Shown: positions 1 to 8,759 of the stretch, in pieces | Layout of the letters: every line of letters begins with the position of its first letter | How positions within the stretch are numbered: position 1 is the stretch's first letter | Assembly (NCBI GenBank): GCA_030645615.1 | Contig: JAUSNB010000035.1 | Coordinates: 1 to 64,000, forward strand | DNA: 64,000 nt | Source of the DNA: Actinomycetota bacterium | GTDB taxonomy: Bacteria > Actinomycetota > Actinomycetes > S36-B12 | Direction of reading: 5' to 3' | Position numbers and translations under genes: made by a program | The notes under the pieces: generated by a model | What the model was told of the DNA's origin: nothing | Seen by the model: only the letters and a program-made list of their open reading frames with translations | The model's database searches: none

Positions 1-26
1 CGGTCCGGGGCGACTGCCCCGGACCG
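1..26 (-). terminator. Hairpin terminator after rplL
   Basis: A perfect 10-bp inverted repeat (CGGTCCGGGG / CCCCGGACCG) encloses a 6-nt loop, 16 nt after the rplL stop on the minus strand. It probably ends or attenuates the rplJL transcript before whatever lies beyond the window edge (rpoB in most bacteria). No U-run is visible because the window ends here. Confidence 0.7.
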
Positions 27-41
27 CCCCTCACGTCGGGA

Positions 42-428
42 CTACTTCAGCGTGACCTTGGCGCCGGCGCCCTCAAGGGCCTCCTTGGCCTTCTCAGCGG
101 CCTCCTTGGTGACCTTCTCCAGGACCGCCTTGGGGGCGGCCTCGACCAGGTCCTTGGCCTCCTTCAGGCCGAGGTTGGTGAGGGCACGCACCTCCTTGAT
201 GACCGGGATCTTGTTCTCGCCGGCTGCCTCGAGGACGACATCGAACTCGTCCTGCTCGGCAGCGACCTCGGCAGCGCCGCCGCCGGCCGGGGCAGCAGCA
301 GCCACGGCGACCGGGGCGGCCGCGGTGACATCGAAGGTCTCCTCGAACAGCTTCACGAACTCGGAAAGCTCGAGGAGGGTCATCTCCTTGAACGTGTCGA
401 GAAGCTCGTCAGTGCTCAACTTCGCCAT
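42..428 (-). CDS. rplL: 50S ribosomal protein L7/L12
   Basis: Forms the flexible stalk dimers on the large ribosomal subunit that recruit translational GTPases; it binds the C-terminal part of L10. The 128-residue length is normal. An N-terminal dimerisation helix region (about 1-35) is followed by an Ala/Gly-rich hinge (about 36-58) and the compact C-terminal domain, which contains the conserved run around KIPVIKEVR and [10 protein letters not shown]. It lies 45 nt downstream of rplJ on the same strand, the universal rplJL pair. The ATG at 428 is the only sensible start. Identification is secure. Confidence 0.98.
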   Translation of the reverse strand: MAKLSTDELLDTFKEMTLLELSEFVKLFEETFDVTAAAPVAVAAAAPAGGGAAEVAAEQDEFDVVLEAAGENKIPVIKEVRALTNLGLKEAKDLVEAAPKAVLEKVTKEAAEKAKEALEGAGAKVTLK

Positions 429-473
429 GGTGGCGTCCTTTCGGGTACATCCGGCCGAGGGCCGGGTGGGCCT

Positions 474-1139
474 TTAGCCCTCGGTGGTTTCCTCGACGGC
501 CTGTGGCGTCTCGGCTTCGGTAACGGCCTCGGCGGGAGCCTCGGCTTCGGGCAGGACCGCATCCACGGGGGGAGCGTCCTCGTTCGGTGCTTCCTCGACC
601 GGCGCGGCGGCGGGGGCCGACGCCTCCGACTCGAGCTTGGCCTGCAGTGCGCCCAGGGCGCGGGCGGTCTTGGCCAGTGGAGCGGCGAACAGGGCGGCAG
701 CCTGCGACTGCTTGGCCTTGAATGCCCCAGCGAGCCTGGACAGGAGCACCTCGCGCGACTCGAGGTCGGCGATCTTCTGGACGTCGGCGGCGCTGAGCGT
801 CTTGCCGTCCATGTAGCCGCCCTTTATGACGAGGGCGGGGTGCTCCTTTGCGAAGTTGCGGATCACCTTGGCGGCATCGACCGCATCGCCCTTGACGAAC
901 GCGATCGCGCTCGGCCCGGCGAGGAGGTCGTCGACGCCGGTGACGCCCGCTTCCTTCGCTGCGATCTTGGTCAAGGTGTTCTTGACGACCGCGTACGTGA
1001 CCGTCGTTCCGAGGGTTCGGCGCAGAGTCTTCATCTGCGCGACGGTCAGACCGCGGTACTCGGTGAGCACTGCCGCGTTGGAACTGCGGAAGTGGTCGGC
1101 GAGCTCAGCGACCGATGTCGCCTTGTTCGGCCGTGCCAT
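474..1139 (-). CDS. rplJ: 50S ribosomal protein L10
   Basis: Anchors the L7/L12 stalk to 23S rRNA. The start is the ATG at 1139 ([10 protein letters not shown]...), preceded by AAAGGAG at a good distance; the reading frame stays open further upstream, but that stretch is the RNA leader. The product has 221 residues against about 165-180 for most L10 proteins. The excess is a C-terminal acidic Ala/Pro/Glu tail of roughly 48 residues beyond the L7/L12-binding helix. Such tails occur in some actinobacterial L10 proteins and have no assigned role. The L10-L12 complex probably represses the gene through the leader at 1222-1316. Confidence 0.97.
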   Translation of the reverse strand: MARPNKATSVAELADHFRSSNAAVLTEYRGLTVAQMKTLRRTLGTTVTYAVVKNTLTKIAAKEAGVTGVDDLLAGPSAIAFVKGDAVDAAKVIRNFAKEHPALVIKGGYMDGKTLSAADVQKIADLESREVLLSRLAGAFKAKQSQAAALFAAPLAKTARALGALQAKLESEASAPAAAPVEEAPNEDAPPVDAVLPEAEAPAEAVTEAETPQAVEETTEG

Positions 1140-1174
1140 GGGGCTCCTTTCATGTCGCCCCACGAAATGCAGAA

Positions 1175-1199
1175 CGCCCCGGCGCGGGCGCACGGGGCG
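1175..1199 (-). terminator. Candidate attenuator hairpin in the rplJ leader
   Basis: An inverted repeat CGCCCC / GGGGCG with a GC-rich interior lies between the L10 leader core and the rplJ ribosome-binding site. On the minus strand a U-containing stretch (UUCUGCAUUUCG) follows it. It could act as an attenuator or as part of the leader fold. The U-run is weak, so the function is inferred. Confidence 0.35.
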
Positions 1200-1221
1200 G
1201 GCAGGAGGCCGACGGACGGCC

Positions 1222-1316
1222 TGGTGCTCAACTCGTTCACCTGCGCGGGCCGCCCGCGTTCGCGGGACCTTCGACCAGTGACGGCTTCCCGGCACTGGCA
1301 ACCTGCGGTCTTCGGC
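1222..1316 (-). promoter_or_regulatory. Ribosomal protein L10 leader RNA (rplJ leader)
   Basis: Upstream of rplJ, the minus-strand transcript holds CGAAGACCGCAGGUUGCC, then CGAAGGUCCCGCG, then GGCCCGCGCAGGUGAACGAG. These pieces, in this order, match the L10(L12)4-binding leader placed before rplJ in mycobacteria and other actinobacteria (Rfam family L10_leader). Between this core and rplJ (1140-1221) lies one GC-rich hairpin; on the other side, 1317-1531 holds no recognisable gene and presumably carries the promoter. The leader is expected to give autogenous translational control of rplJL. Confidence 0.8.
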
Positions 1317-1531
1317 GTGGCACAGCGTACGGCGTGCGGTCCCGGACCGGCAAATCGGCCCTGGACATGCGGAGGGCATCCCCGTTGAGTGGCCGGTCGT
1401 GGGGGCCGCGCCCCGACTCGGGACACCCACGTCTGGCCGTTCGCCAGAGGCGCGCGACTCGCTGTCACGGTCCCCCGGACATGCAGGAGGGGCGGGTGAT
1501 CGCTCACCCGCCCCTCCGACGTGCCGAGCGA

Positions 1532-3259
1532 CTAGCTGACCGTGAGGCCCGGACGCTTCAACGGCTCGGGGACGAACGCCCCATCGCTGTTGACGCCAGG
1601 AGTGCTCCACATGAGCCGGTTGATCGCCTTGATCTGCTTGACCGTCTTGGCATTGACCAGGCGGTTCAGCGCGGTGACCGCGTTGATCATCTGGATGCCG
1701 TTGTCGATCGCCCAGTTGCAGTGACCCACACCCGACGTCGCCTTGGCTGCGGACGCCGCCGAGTTCGGCGACTTGGCGCCTGCGTCGAACGTCGTCCAGC
1801 CATCCTCGGGCGGGCTGGTGTAGAACTGCAGCGCCTTCACCATGCGGTTGCCCTGCTTGCTGTGCAGCTTCAGGTAGTAGTTCTCGGTGTTACCTGCCGG
1901 GACGACCGGGTCGAACGTGGTCGAGATGAGCAGGGTCGGCACCTTGTAGACGCCCTTGGGCGCCGGCAGCGACCGGACGGCCTTCAGGGCTGCTGCACTG
2001 GCCGGGAACCTGGCCGCCGCATTGCCCTTCGACTCGTCCAGCTTGGCCAGCATGGCGTTGAGCGCGTTCGGCATGACCGCGGTGGCGTTCAGCGTGTCGC
2101 CGAACTCCCCTCGCTGCTCGGACGAGAGCAGCTCGGTGTAGGTCACCCCGACGTTGTCGGTGAAGTTCGCCGACTCGGTCGCCGGGATCTGCCCCAGCGC
2201 ACGTGCCCTCTGCTCGAGGTCGTAGCGGACCATGATCCCGAGGGCCGCGGCCGCGCCGACGTTCTGCAGCATGGCTGCTGCCGACGAGGCACCCGCCGAC
2301 GCCGGCGAGTAGCCACCGGCGAGGCCGGCGGCCGTGCCGAGGGTGGCGAACATCGGGTTGACCGTCTGGCCGTCGTATACCGCCGACTTCGTGGGCAGGC
2401 CGCCCATGAGGCCGCCGAGCAGGTTGGCCTGCGCGATCGGGTAGCCCACTGCCGAGGTCGAGGCCGTTCCGGCCCCCACGGCACCGAGCGTGCTCAGCAC
2501 TGTCGCCAAGTCACTCAGGGCTTGCGTGTAGCTCTGGTAGTTGGCCACGCGCAGGGTCGGTGCGATGAGCGTCTTCCAGGTGAACATCACCGTCATGGCG
2601 CTCTGCATCGCCTGCTCGGGACCCGCCAGCGGGGCGCAGGTGGGCAGCACGCCGGCCACCTTGCCCGGGTTGCGCTCGGCCACCGTGGCCGAGACGTAGC
2701 CACCGAACGAGTCGCCCCAGACCATGATCTTCTTGACGCCGGCAACACCGCCGCCGTTGACGTACTTGATCATGTTCTCGTTGGCCTGCAGTGCCTCGGC
2801 GATGGCCCAGCCCTGGGCCGAGTAGCCCAGGCCCGCCAGGGCGTAGCCCTGGGCCAGGAGACCGGCCGCGATCTTGTCGTTCTGCGCCACCTGGGCCATG
2901 TTGTTGGCCTGGTAGGCGACGGACGAGCCGAACGCCGTGGCGAAGGCCGGGACGCTGATCGCGGTGTACGCCGGGTTGGTCGACAGCGCGAGGGCGGTCG
3001 GCCCCGCGAAGGCCGCCGGAATCGGGCCGCTGAAGCGGTACCCGTGGTTGTAGATCAGAACCGTCCCGTTGAACGTGGACGGCATCTGGATCTTGAAGGG
3101 CGAGGCACCGAGGGATCCCTCGAGGCTGCCCTCGCACGTAGCGCCCAGGGCGCAGGCGGTTGCCGCGCTGGCGGGCGTCACCGCCGCCGGGACGCCCACG
3201 AGGAGCAGTCCGGCGGTGGCGACGGCCGCGATCGCGCGACGGGTCATGGAGATTCGCAT
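1532..3259 (-). CDS. Secreted alpha/beta-hydrolase
   Basis: A predicted exported serine hydrolase of unknown substrate. The first 33 or so residues form a Sec/Tat-like signal (MTRR, hydrophobic core, ending near ASAATA). The body has an alpha/beta-hydrolase layout: oxyanion-type YNHGY near residue 74, nucleophile elbow GDSFGG (Ser184), acid Asp450 in TTFDPVVP and His513 in GVGHCNW. The long stretch between Ser and Asp suggests a large lid. I chose the ATG at 3259 because AGGTGAGGA precedes it; a GTG at 3271 is the alternative. It begins 12 nt after the stop of the substrate-binding gene, so the two are probably co-transcribed and the hydrolase may release the ligand that the ABC transporter takes up. 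That link is inference. Confidence 0.75.
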   Translation of the reverse strand: MRISMTRRAIAAVATAGLLLVGVPAAVTPASAATACALGATCEGSLEGSLGASPFKIQMPSTFNGTVLIYNHGYRFSGPIPAAFAGPTALALSTNPAYTAISVPAFATAFGSSVAYQANNMAQVAQNDKIAAGLLAQGYALAGLGYSAQGWAIAEALQANENMIKYVNGGGVAGVKKIMVWGDSFGGYVSATVAERNPGKVAGVLPTCAPLAGPEQAMQSAMTVMFTWKTLIAPTLRVANYQSYTQALSDLATVLSTLGAVGAGTASTSAVGYPIAQANLLGGLMGGLPTKSAVYDGQTVNPMFATLGTAAGLAGGYSPASAGASSAAAMLQNVGAAAALGIMVRYDLEQRARALGQIPATESANFTDNVGVTYTELLSSEQRGEFGDTLNATAVMPNALNAMLAKLDESKGNAAARFPASAAALKAVRSLPAPKGVYKVPTLLISTTFDPVVPAGNTENYYLKLHSKQGNRMVKALQFYTSPPEDGWTTFDAGAKSPNSAASAAKATSGVGHCNWAIDNGIQMINAVTALNRLVNAKTVKQIKAINRLMWSTPGVNSDGAFVPEPLKRPGLTVS

Positions 3260-3271
3260 ATGTGTCCTCAC

Positions 3272-4558
3272 CTACGGCAGGAGCTTGGGAGTGGGGGAAC
3301 CTGGACGGTACGTCGCCTTCTTTGCGGTACCACTCGAGGAGCTAGTGGCCGTCATGATGTACGACGTCAACCGCTCGACCTGTCCCGAGGCGTTGTACTG
3401 GCCCATGTAGGCGCCGGTAAGGCCCTGGTGCGAGGTCTTCGAGATGACCATGGGTACCACCGCGGCTGACCGGAAGGTCGCTGCCTTGGTATTGAGGGCG
3501 TTGATCAGCGATGCCCTCGTCAGGTTCTTGCCACCCGCCTTGAGCGCCTGGGACAGCACGTACGCGGTGTTGATGCCGTAGTACGTGTAGAAGTTCCAGC
3601 TCAGGCCGCTGGCCGTGGCGATGGCCTTCATCTGCGAGACGAAGGGGTTCGACGTGTCCTGGATCGGCACGATCCACGACGGGGTGTAGATGCCCTTGAG
3701 CAGCGCGTTGGCCGATGACCCGAGCGAGGCGCCGAGGACCGTGGGATCCGAGCCGACCGACGTGATCATCCACGTGGGCGCGAACTGGGAGCGGGCGGCC
3801 GTGCCGAGCAGCTGCGCGGTTGCCGACGTGACGCCGAAGAACACCACAAGCTGGCAGCCGGCGCTCTTGAGCTTGGTGATCTGCGCCGTGAACGGCGAGA
3901 CCTGAGAGCCCGAGAAGTAGGAGACCGTCTCGGCGAACTTCACGCCACCCGCGTTGAAGCCGCGAGCGGCGTCCTCGCCGAACTCACCATCCTGGTAGAA
4001 CAGGCAAGCCTTCTTGCTGGCCAGGTCAGCCGTGTTCTTGATGTAGTACGACATCACCTTCGCCTCGACCGTGTACGACGGGAAGTACGGGAAGGTGGTC
4101 GGGTACTTGCGGGGGTTGTCGAACGACGAGCCTCCGGTGTTGACGAACACGTCCGGGATGCCGCGTCGGTTGAGGTCGGCGACGACCGCCGAGTGGGTCG
4201 GCGTGCCCAGAGCACCGAAGAGCGCGAACATCTTGTCGCGCAGGATCAGCTGGTTGGTCACCTTCTTGGTGAGACCGGGGTTGTACTGGTCGTCGTAGAC
4301 CACGTACTTGATCTTGCGGCCGTTGATGCCGCCCTTCGAATTGACGTAGTTGAAGTACGCCTGCGCGGCCGGGGCGATGTCCTTGTAGCCCGGTGATGCC
4401 GGACCGGTCAGCGGCGTGGTGGTGCCGATGACGATCTCGGTTGCGCTGACACCGGGATCGGCGGCGGGTGCCGCTGCTCCGGCGGGCACGGAAAGCGACA
4501 GCCCAACGGCTGCCACCGCACCCAAGGCGACTATTCGAGTCGCGATCACTCTGCTCAC
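3272..4558 (-). CDS. ABC transporter substrate-binding protein, branched-chain amino acid type
   Basis: An extracytoplasmic type I periplasmic-binding-fold receptor (LivJ/LivK-like, Peripla_BP_6) of 428 residues. The N-terminus is a signal sequence ending around VPAGAAAPAAD. No lipobox cysteine is present, so membrane anchoring is unclear. The receptor domain starts with the typical IVIGTTTPLTGPASPGY segment. The start is the GTG at 4558 with GGGGAGGA 7 nt upstream. The 145-nt gap to livM (4559-4703) is less GC-rich than its surroundings and may hold a dedicated promoter, which would suit the higher expression needed for a binding protein. The ligand cannot be told from sequence; homologues bind amino acids, amides, urea or aromatic acids. 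Confidence 0.88.
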   Translation of the reverse strand: MSRVIATRIVALGAVAAVGLSLSVPAGAAAPAADPGVSATEIVIGTTTPLTGPASPGYKDIAPAAQAYFNYVNSKGGINGRKIKYVVYDDQYNPGLTKKVTNQLILRDKMFALFGALGTPTHSAVVADLNRRGIPDVFVNTGGSSFDNPRKYPTTFPYFPSYTVEAKVMSYYIKNTADLASKKACLFYQDGEFGEDAARGFNAGGVKFAETVSYFSGSQVSPFTAQITKLKSAGCQLVVFFGVTSATAQLLGTAARSQFAPTWMITSVGSDPTVLGASLGSSANALLKGIYTPSWIVPIQDTSNPFVSQMKAIATASGLSWNFYTYYGINTAYVLSQALKAGGKNLTRASLINALNTKAATFRSAAVVPMVISKTSHQGLTGAYMGQYNASGQVERLTSYIMTATSSSSGTAKKATYRPGSPTPKLLP

Positions 4559-4703
4559 GGACGTTCCTCCCCAAGACGGGCATGCAGAGCACGCCCTAGT
4601 CGGCTTATGTGTCGTACTGGTGAAGCTTCGGTTTCCAATCGCTACGCGATGTGCTTGGAGGCTAACACCGCCAAGCGGCTCTGCAACAACTTTGGCCTAC
4701 TTG

Positions 4704-6176
4704 TTACCGGCGAGTATGTCCCTCGGCTGGAGCGGGCGGAATCGCGGCAGCCGGGGGCTCGACTTCCCGGCGGGTCCGTCGCAGCTTGGCCACGCCGGCC
4801 ATGATGCTGCCCACGATCCCTCCCGGGGCGACCAGCACGACAAGGACCACGAGCAGTCCGTAAAGCAGGTTGGGCATGTTGTTCGTGACCTGCTCGTCCC
4901 ATCCCCTGCCATCGGACAGGTCCCGGACGACGTTGGGCAGCCACACGATGATCAGGGCGCCGATCACTGCGCCGAGGAGCGAGGATCGCCCGCCGAGCAC
5001 GACGCCGACCAGGAGGGACAAGGACAGGCCGAGGGGGAAGGCACCGGGGCCGACATAGGACAGCAACTGCGCAAACACCCCCCCAGCGAGTGCCGCGAAC
5101 ACGCTGCTGATCATGAAGGCGGAGACCTTTGCCCAGGCCGGCGAGATGCCCGAGACGGCCGCCGCGACCGGGTCGTCCCGGACGGCCCGCCACACGATGC
5201 CCTGCCGTCCACGGACCAGGTTCAGCGCCACGAAACCGACAAAGCAGGCGACGATGAGTGCCAGTGACACCTGCCAGTACTCGATGAGGAAGCCCGGGTC
5301 GTTCATGTCGGTGCTCGGCGGGAGCGTGTCGACCGGGATGTCCGCCGGCACGTCGACGGGCACGTCCGCCGACGGCACGTCCGTGGGTGACGCATCGATG
5401 GCCGACCCGTCCGCGGCGAGGTCGTCGACGGTGAGCAGGTCCTCCGGCGCCAATGACTCGTCGGCCCCCTCCCCCTCGGTGGGAAGCACCTCGGGGCTGG
5501 CGGCATCGGATGCCGCGGCGTCGCCGCCGAGGTCCTCGACGGTCAGCAGGTCCTCCGGGGCCAGCGTCTCGTCGGCCCCCTCCCCCTCGGTGGGAAGGGT
5601 CTCCGTCCCGGTCTCGGTGCCCGCGGTTGCCTCGTCGACGGGGATCTCCTCGAATCCCTCCTCCGGCTCGGGCAGGTAGCCACCCTCGGGGTAGGGGACG
5701 GTGAGCAGGAGGCCCGTCTCGCCGCCGAACAGGTCGGGGAAGCGGTTGGCGATGGCCGGGATGCCCACGGCGATGCCCAAGGTCAGGCCGGCCAGGTAGG
5801 GCCCCTTCAGTCGGGCGCCGAGGCCGCCGATGACCAGTCCGAACACGATGCCGCCCACGAGGGCGAACCCCATGGCCCACCAGCCGTTCATGGCCACGCC
5901 GATGATGGGCACCGTGGCCCAGTTCATGCTCACGAGGGCGAATGTGTAGGCGCCCACGGCCATCAGGGCCCCGTTGCCGAGGGAGACCTGCCCGGAGAGC
6001 CCCACAAGGATGACCATCCCGAACATCGCGGTCGCGTACATGGCGGCCAGCGCGACGTTCGACATCGTCAACGGGTCCGCCCCGCCCATGAACCACATGA
6101 GGACCAGGAAGATGGCAAGGAAGAACGCTGCGTGAGCGACGAGGCGGGCGCCTGGGAGGCGCATGAGGTTCGACAT
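4704..6176 (-). CDS. livM: Branched-chain amino acid-type ABC permease (LivM) with acidic insertion
   Basis: The second membrane permease of the Liv-type importer. Hydrophobic segments and the conserved GLSGQVSLGNGALMAVGAY and GPYLAGLTLG stretches identify LivM. At 490 residues it is well over the usual 300-350. The excess lies between about residues 165 and 285, after the LFGGETGLLL segment, in the loop expected to face outside. The insert is almost entirely Asp, Glu, Pro, Ala, Thr and Ser and contains a duplicated 24-residue unit (see 5415-5597). Transmembrane segments resume at FLIEYWQVSLALIV. It lies 9 nt after livH, with GGGGAG before the ATG. Function as a permease is likely retained. 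Confidence 0.9.
   Translation of the reverse strand: MSNLMRLPGARLVAHAAFFLAIFLVLMWFMGGADPLTMSNVALAAMYATAMFGMVILVGLSGQVSLGNGALMAVGAYTFALVSMNWATVPIIGVAMNGWWAMGFALVGGIVFGLVIGGLGARLKGPYLAGLTLGIAVGIPAIANRFPDLFGGETGLLLTVPYPEGGYLPEPEEGFEEIPVDEATAGTETGTETLPTEGEGADETLAPEDLLTVEDLGGDAAASDAASPEVLPTEGEGADESLAPEDLLTVDDLAADGSAIDASPTDVPSADVPVDVPADIPVDTLPPSTDMNDPGFLIEYWQVSLALIVACFVGFVALNLVRGRQGIVWRAVRDDPVAAAVSGISPAWAKVSAFMISSVFAALAGGVFAQLLSYVGPGAFPLGLSLSLLVGVVLGGRSSLLGAVIGALIIVWLPNVVRDLSDGRGWDEQVTNNMPNLLYGLLVVLVVLVAPGGIVGSIMAGVAKLRRTRREVEPPAAAIPPAPAEGHTRR
5415..5597 (-). repeat. Duplicated 72-nt coding unit inside livM
   Basis: Two in-frame copies sit 111 nt (37 codons) apart, at about 5415-5486 and 5526-5597. 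Each encodes LPTEGEGADE(T/S)LAPEDLLTV(E/D)DL. The nucleotide copies differ at only a few positions, which points to a recent duplication inside the acidic extracytoplasmic insertion. Confidence 0.85.
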
Positions 6177-6185
6177 GCTCTCCCC

Positions 6186-7064
6186 TTAGACCGATCGTGA
6201 CGAGGTATGGCCGAACACGCCGTCCGGCTTCAGCAGGAGGTTCAGGGCAAGCAGGACGAGCGCGACGACCGGAGCGTTGCTCGAGTCGCTGTAGCCAGTC
6301 ACCAGCGAGATGACCAGGCCAGTTCCGACGCCCAGGGCAACCGCGCCCACGAGACTGTCCAGGCCGCCGATCACGGCTGCGGTGAATGCGAACACGAGCA
6401 GGATGTCGAAGCTGTTCGGCGACAACGTGGAGATCGGCGCAACCAGGACCCCGGCGACCGCGCCCACGACGCCCGCGATGGCCCAGCCGATCGTCAGGGT
6501 GCGGCTCACCCGGATGCCGGACAGGCGGGCCACCTCGGGGTTGAATGCCGTCGCCCTCATGGACAGGCCCAGGTTGGTCCGCGTGAACAGAAGGGACAGG
6601 CCCACGACCAGCCCGATCGTGACGCCGATGACGACCAGGTCGTACACCGAGATCGGCCACTCGCGGCCGAAGGCACTGATGCCAGCCGTGTTGAACGGCT
6701 GCGGGTAGGCCTCCTGCTCGCCTCCCCAGATCATTCCGGCGGCGGCCTGCAGGGCGATGAGGACCCCGAACGTGGCAATGATCGCGCCTGAGGTGTCCGA
6801 GCGCTTGACCGGACGGAGCACGAGGTACTGCACGACGACGCCGAGGAGTGCACCGGCCGCGATCGCGGCGACCAGGGCCACGAACCAGCTCCCGCTGATC
6901 TCCTGGACCGTCAGGGCGATGAACGTGGTGAACATCGCCTGGCCGATCTGCGCGAAGTTCACGACGCGGGTGGCTCGCCACGTGAGGACCAGGGCGAGGG
7001 CCATCAGCGCGATGATGGCGCCGGAGCCGAGGCCGCCCAGGAGGTACTCGATGAAGTTCGTCAT
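6186..7064 (-). CDS. livH: Branched-chain amino acid-type ABC permease (LivH)
   Basis: The first membrane permease of the importer, 292 residues, with about eight hydrophobic segments. The N-terminus MTNFIEYLLGGLGSGAIIAL and the VVNFAQIGQAMF segment are typical of LivH. It is preceded by AGGAGGGAG and lies 15 nt after livF in the order livG-livF-livH-livM-binding protein. Family membership is clear from the paired permease genes and the ATPases next to them. The substrate is not determined. Confidence 0.9.
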   Translation of the reverse strand: MTNFIEYLLGGLGSGAIIALMALALVLTWRATRVVNFAQIGQAMFTTFIALTVQEISGSWFVALVAAIAAGALLGVVVQYLVLRPVKRSDTSGAIIATFGVLIALQAAAGMIWGGEQEAYPQPFNTAGISAFGREWPISVYDLVVIGVTIGLVVGLSLLFTRTNLGLSMRATAFNPEVARLSGIRVSRTLTIGWAIAGVVGAVAGVLVAPISTLSPNSFDILLVFAFTAAVIGGLDSLVGAVALGVGTGLVISLVTGYSDSSNAPVVALVLLALNLLLKPDGVFGHTSSRSV

Positions 7065-7079
7065 GCTCTCGACTCCCTC

Positions 7080-7784
7080 CTAGTAGCCCAGGTAGGCATG
7101 ACGGAGCTCGTCATGCGACGCGATCTCGGCGGCCGGCCCGGCCATGACGACCTGGCCGAGGTTCAGCACGACGCCCTGGGTGGCCACCCGCAGTGCGGTG
7201 ACGGCGTTCTGCTCGACCAGAAGGACGGCCAGGTTCGCCTCCGTCGCCAACCGCTTCACCAGGGTGAGGATCTGGGTCACGATGATCGGTGCCAGGCCGA
7301 GGGAGGGCTCGTCCAGCAGCAGGCATCTGGGGTCGCACATGAGTGCCCGGCCGATCGCCAGTTGCTGCCTCTCGCCGCCGCTCAGCGTCGCCGCTCCCAT
7401 GGACCGGCGCTGTCCCAGCACCGGGAAGAGGTCGAACACCTCGCCCACGCTGGTGGCCCGGTCGGCACGCGAGCGCCACATGCCACCCAGTCGGAGGTTC
7501 TCCTCCACAGTGAGCTCGGGGATCGTCGAGCGGCCCTCGGGCACCAGGGCAATTCCCATGCGGACGAGGTCCTCGGACTTGCGGCCGAGGATGGGGTTGC
7601 CATCGAGGGAAGCGCTCCCGCCGGCCGCCTTGGCCAGGCCGGCGAGCGTGCGCATGAGGGTGGACTTGCCCGCGCCGTTGGCCCCGATGACCGCCGTCAC
7701 CTCGCCGCGGGGCACCTCGATCGACACGTGGGACAGCGCGTGCACGGGTCCGTAGTTCACGCTGAGATCACTGACGGTGAGCAT
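7080..7784 (-). CDS. livF: ABC transporter ATP-binding protein LivF
   Basis: One of two cytoplasmic ATPases that drive the importer. The true start is the ATG at 7784, which overlaps the livG stop by one base (TGATG); longer in-frame versions run into livG. The 234-residue protein has Walker A GANGAGKST (near residue 37), signature LSGGERQQLAIGRAL, Walker B CLLLDEPSLGLAP and a downstream switch His region (VLLVEQNA). Length and motifs are normal for LivF. Confidence 0.93.
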   Translation of the reverse strand: MLTVSDLSVNYGPVHALSHVSIEVPRGEVTAVIGANGAGKSTLMRTLAGLAKAAGGSASLDGNPILGRKSEDLVRMGIALVPEGRSTIPELTVEENLRLGGMWRSRADRATSVGEVFDLFPVLGQRRSMGAATLSGGERQQLAIGRALMCDPRCLLLDEPSLGLAPIIVTQILTLVKRLATEANLAVLLVEQNAVTALRVATQGVVLNLGQVVMAGPAAEIASHDELRHAYLGY

Positions 7785-8566
7785 CAGGCCGCTCCGTCCT
7801 CGCCGAGGTACGCGGCCAGTACCGCAGGGTCGTTCCTGACCTCGTCCGGCGTGCCCCAGGCGATGACCTTGCCCGCATCCAGCACCCAGATGAGGTCGCA
7901 CACGGACATGACCAGCTCCATGTGGTGCTCCACGAGGAGGACCGTGCGCTGGGGCACCCAACTGCGGATGAGTCGCTCGAGGTCGGCCATGTCGGCCGCC
8001 CCGACGCCGCCCGCGGGCTCGTCCAGCAGCAGCAGCTTCGGGTCACAGACGAGGGCTCGGGCCAGGGCGACCTTCTTCTGGAGGGGATACGGCAGCTCAC
8101 TGGGCAGCCGATTGGCGACGTCGGCGACGCCCATCTCCTCAAGGGCCGCCATGGCCGCGATTCGCAGGCGCTCGGTCTCGACATCGGTCCAGGGCATCGC
8201 GAACGACTGCGACAGGATCCCGCTGCGGACCTGGGCGGACCCGCCGAGCATGACGTTCTCCAGCGCGGTGAGGGTGCTGAACAGGCCAACCCCCTGGAGG
8301 GTCCGCGAGATCCCCATCTTCGTGAGGTGGTGGGCCTTGATGTGCTTGAGCCGCTTGTCGTCGTAGGTGACCGAGCCGGAGTCCTGCTTGACGAAGCCGC
8401 TGATGACGTTGAAGACCGTCGTCTTACCGGCGCCATTGGGACCGATCAGCCCCGTCACGAGGCCATGCGGGACCCGGATCGTGACGCCGTCCAGGATCTG
8501 CAGGCCGCTGAGCTTGACCTTGATCTCGTCGAGTTCGAGGAGATTGATCGAGTCAGCGTCCGACAC
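7784..8566 (-). CDS. livG: ABC transporter ATP-binding protein LivG
   Basis: First gene of the importer operon, 260 residues, GTG start at 8566 with GGGAG upstream. Walker A is GPNGAGKTT and Walker B is LLLLDEPAGGVG. The signature motif is LPYPLQ instead of LSGGQ; a degenerate LPYGLQ-type signature is familiar in this LivG branch, so activity is not in doubt, but the two ATP sites of the LivF/LivG dimer are probably unequal. It follows the rplA terminator by 129 nt, so the operon needs its own promoter somewhere in 8567-8694. Confidence 0.92.
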   Translation of the reverse strand: MSDADSINLLELDEIKVKLSGLQILDGVTIRVPHGLVTGLIGPNGAGKTTVFNVISGFVKQDSGSVTYDDKRLKHIKAHHLTKMGISRTLQGVGLFSTLTALENVMLGGSAQVRSGILSQSFAMPWTDVETERLRIAAMAALEEMGVADVANRLPSELPYPLQKKVALARALVCDPKLLLLDEPAGGVGAADMADLERLIRSWVPQRTVLLVEHHMELVMSVCDLIWVLDAGKVIAWGTPDEVRNDPAVLAAYLGEDGAA

Positions 8567-8694
8567 GGATCACGCTCCCTGGGTGCACGGCATCGCCGCG
8601 GCCCGACGCCGACAGCAGTGGCCCAGTCTGTACGGGCACACAGGGCCATGCAACAACAACGGGCCAATTGGAGGTAACGATGCGGAGCCGGACG

Positions 8695-8729
8695 CCGAGG
8701 GGCCCCGCCGGTGCGGCGGGGCCCCTCGG
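8695..8729 (-). terminator. Strong hairpin between rplA and livG
   Basis: A perfect 15-bp GC-rich stem (CCGAGGGGCCCCGCC and its complement) with a 5-nt loop begins 30 nt after the rplA stop. No U-run follows, as is common for actinobacterial terminators. It separates the ribosomal operon from the liv operon. Confidence 0.85.
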
Positions 8730-8759
8730 TGCGTTCGTATGGATGCACTCTCGGCTGGG

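Noticed and set aside
1115-3469. A 784-codon open frame on the plus strand across rplJ, its leader and the hydrolase gene
   Set aside because: Antisense shadow of high-GC genes; Arg/Gly/His/Asp-rich composition, no family resemblance.
5415-5597. Repeat in livM considered as a possible CRISPR or mobile repeat
   Set aside because: Only two in-frame copies in a coding region with protein-level conservation; no spacer structure.
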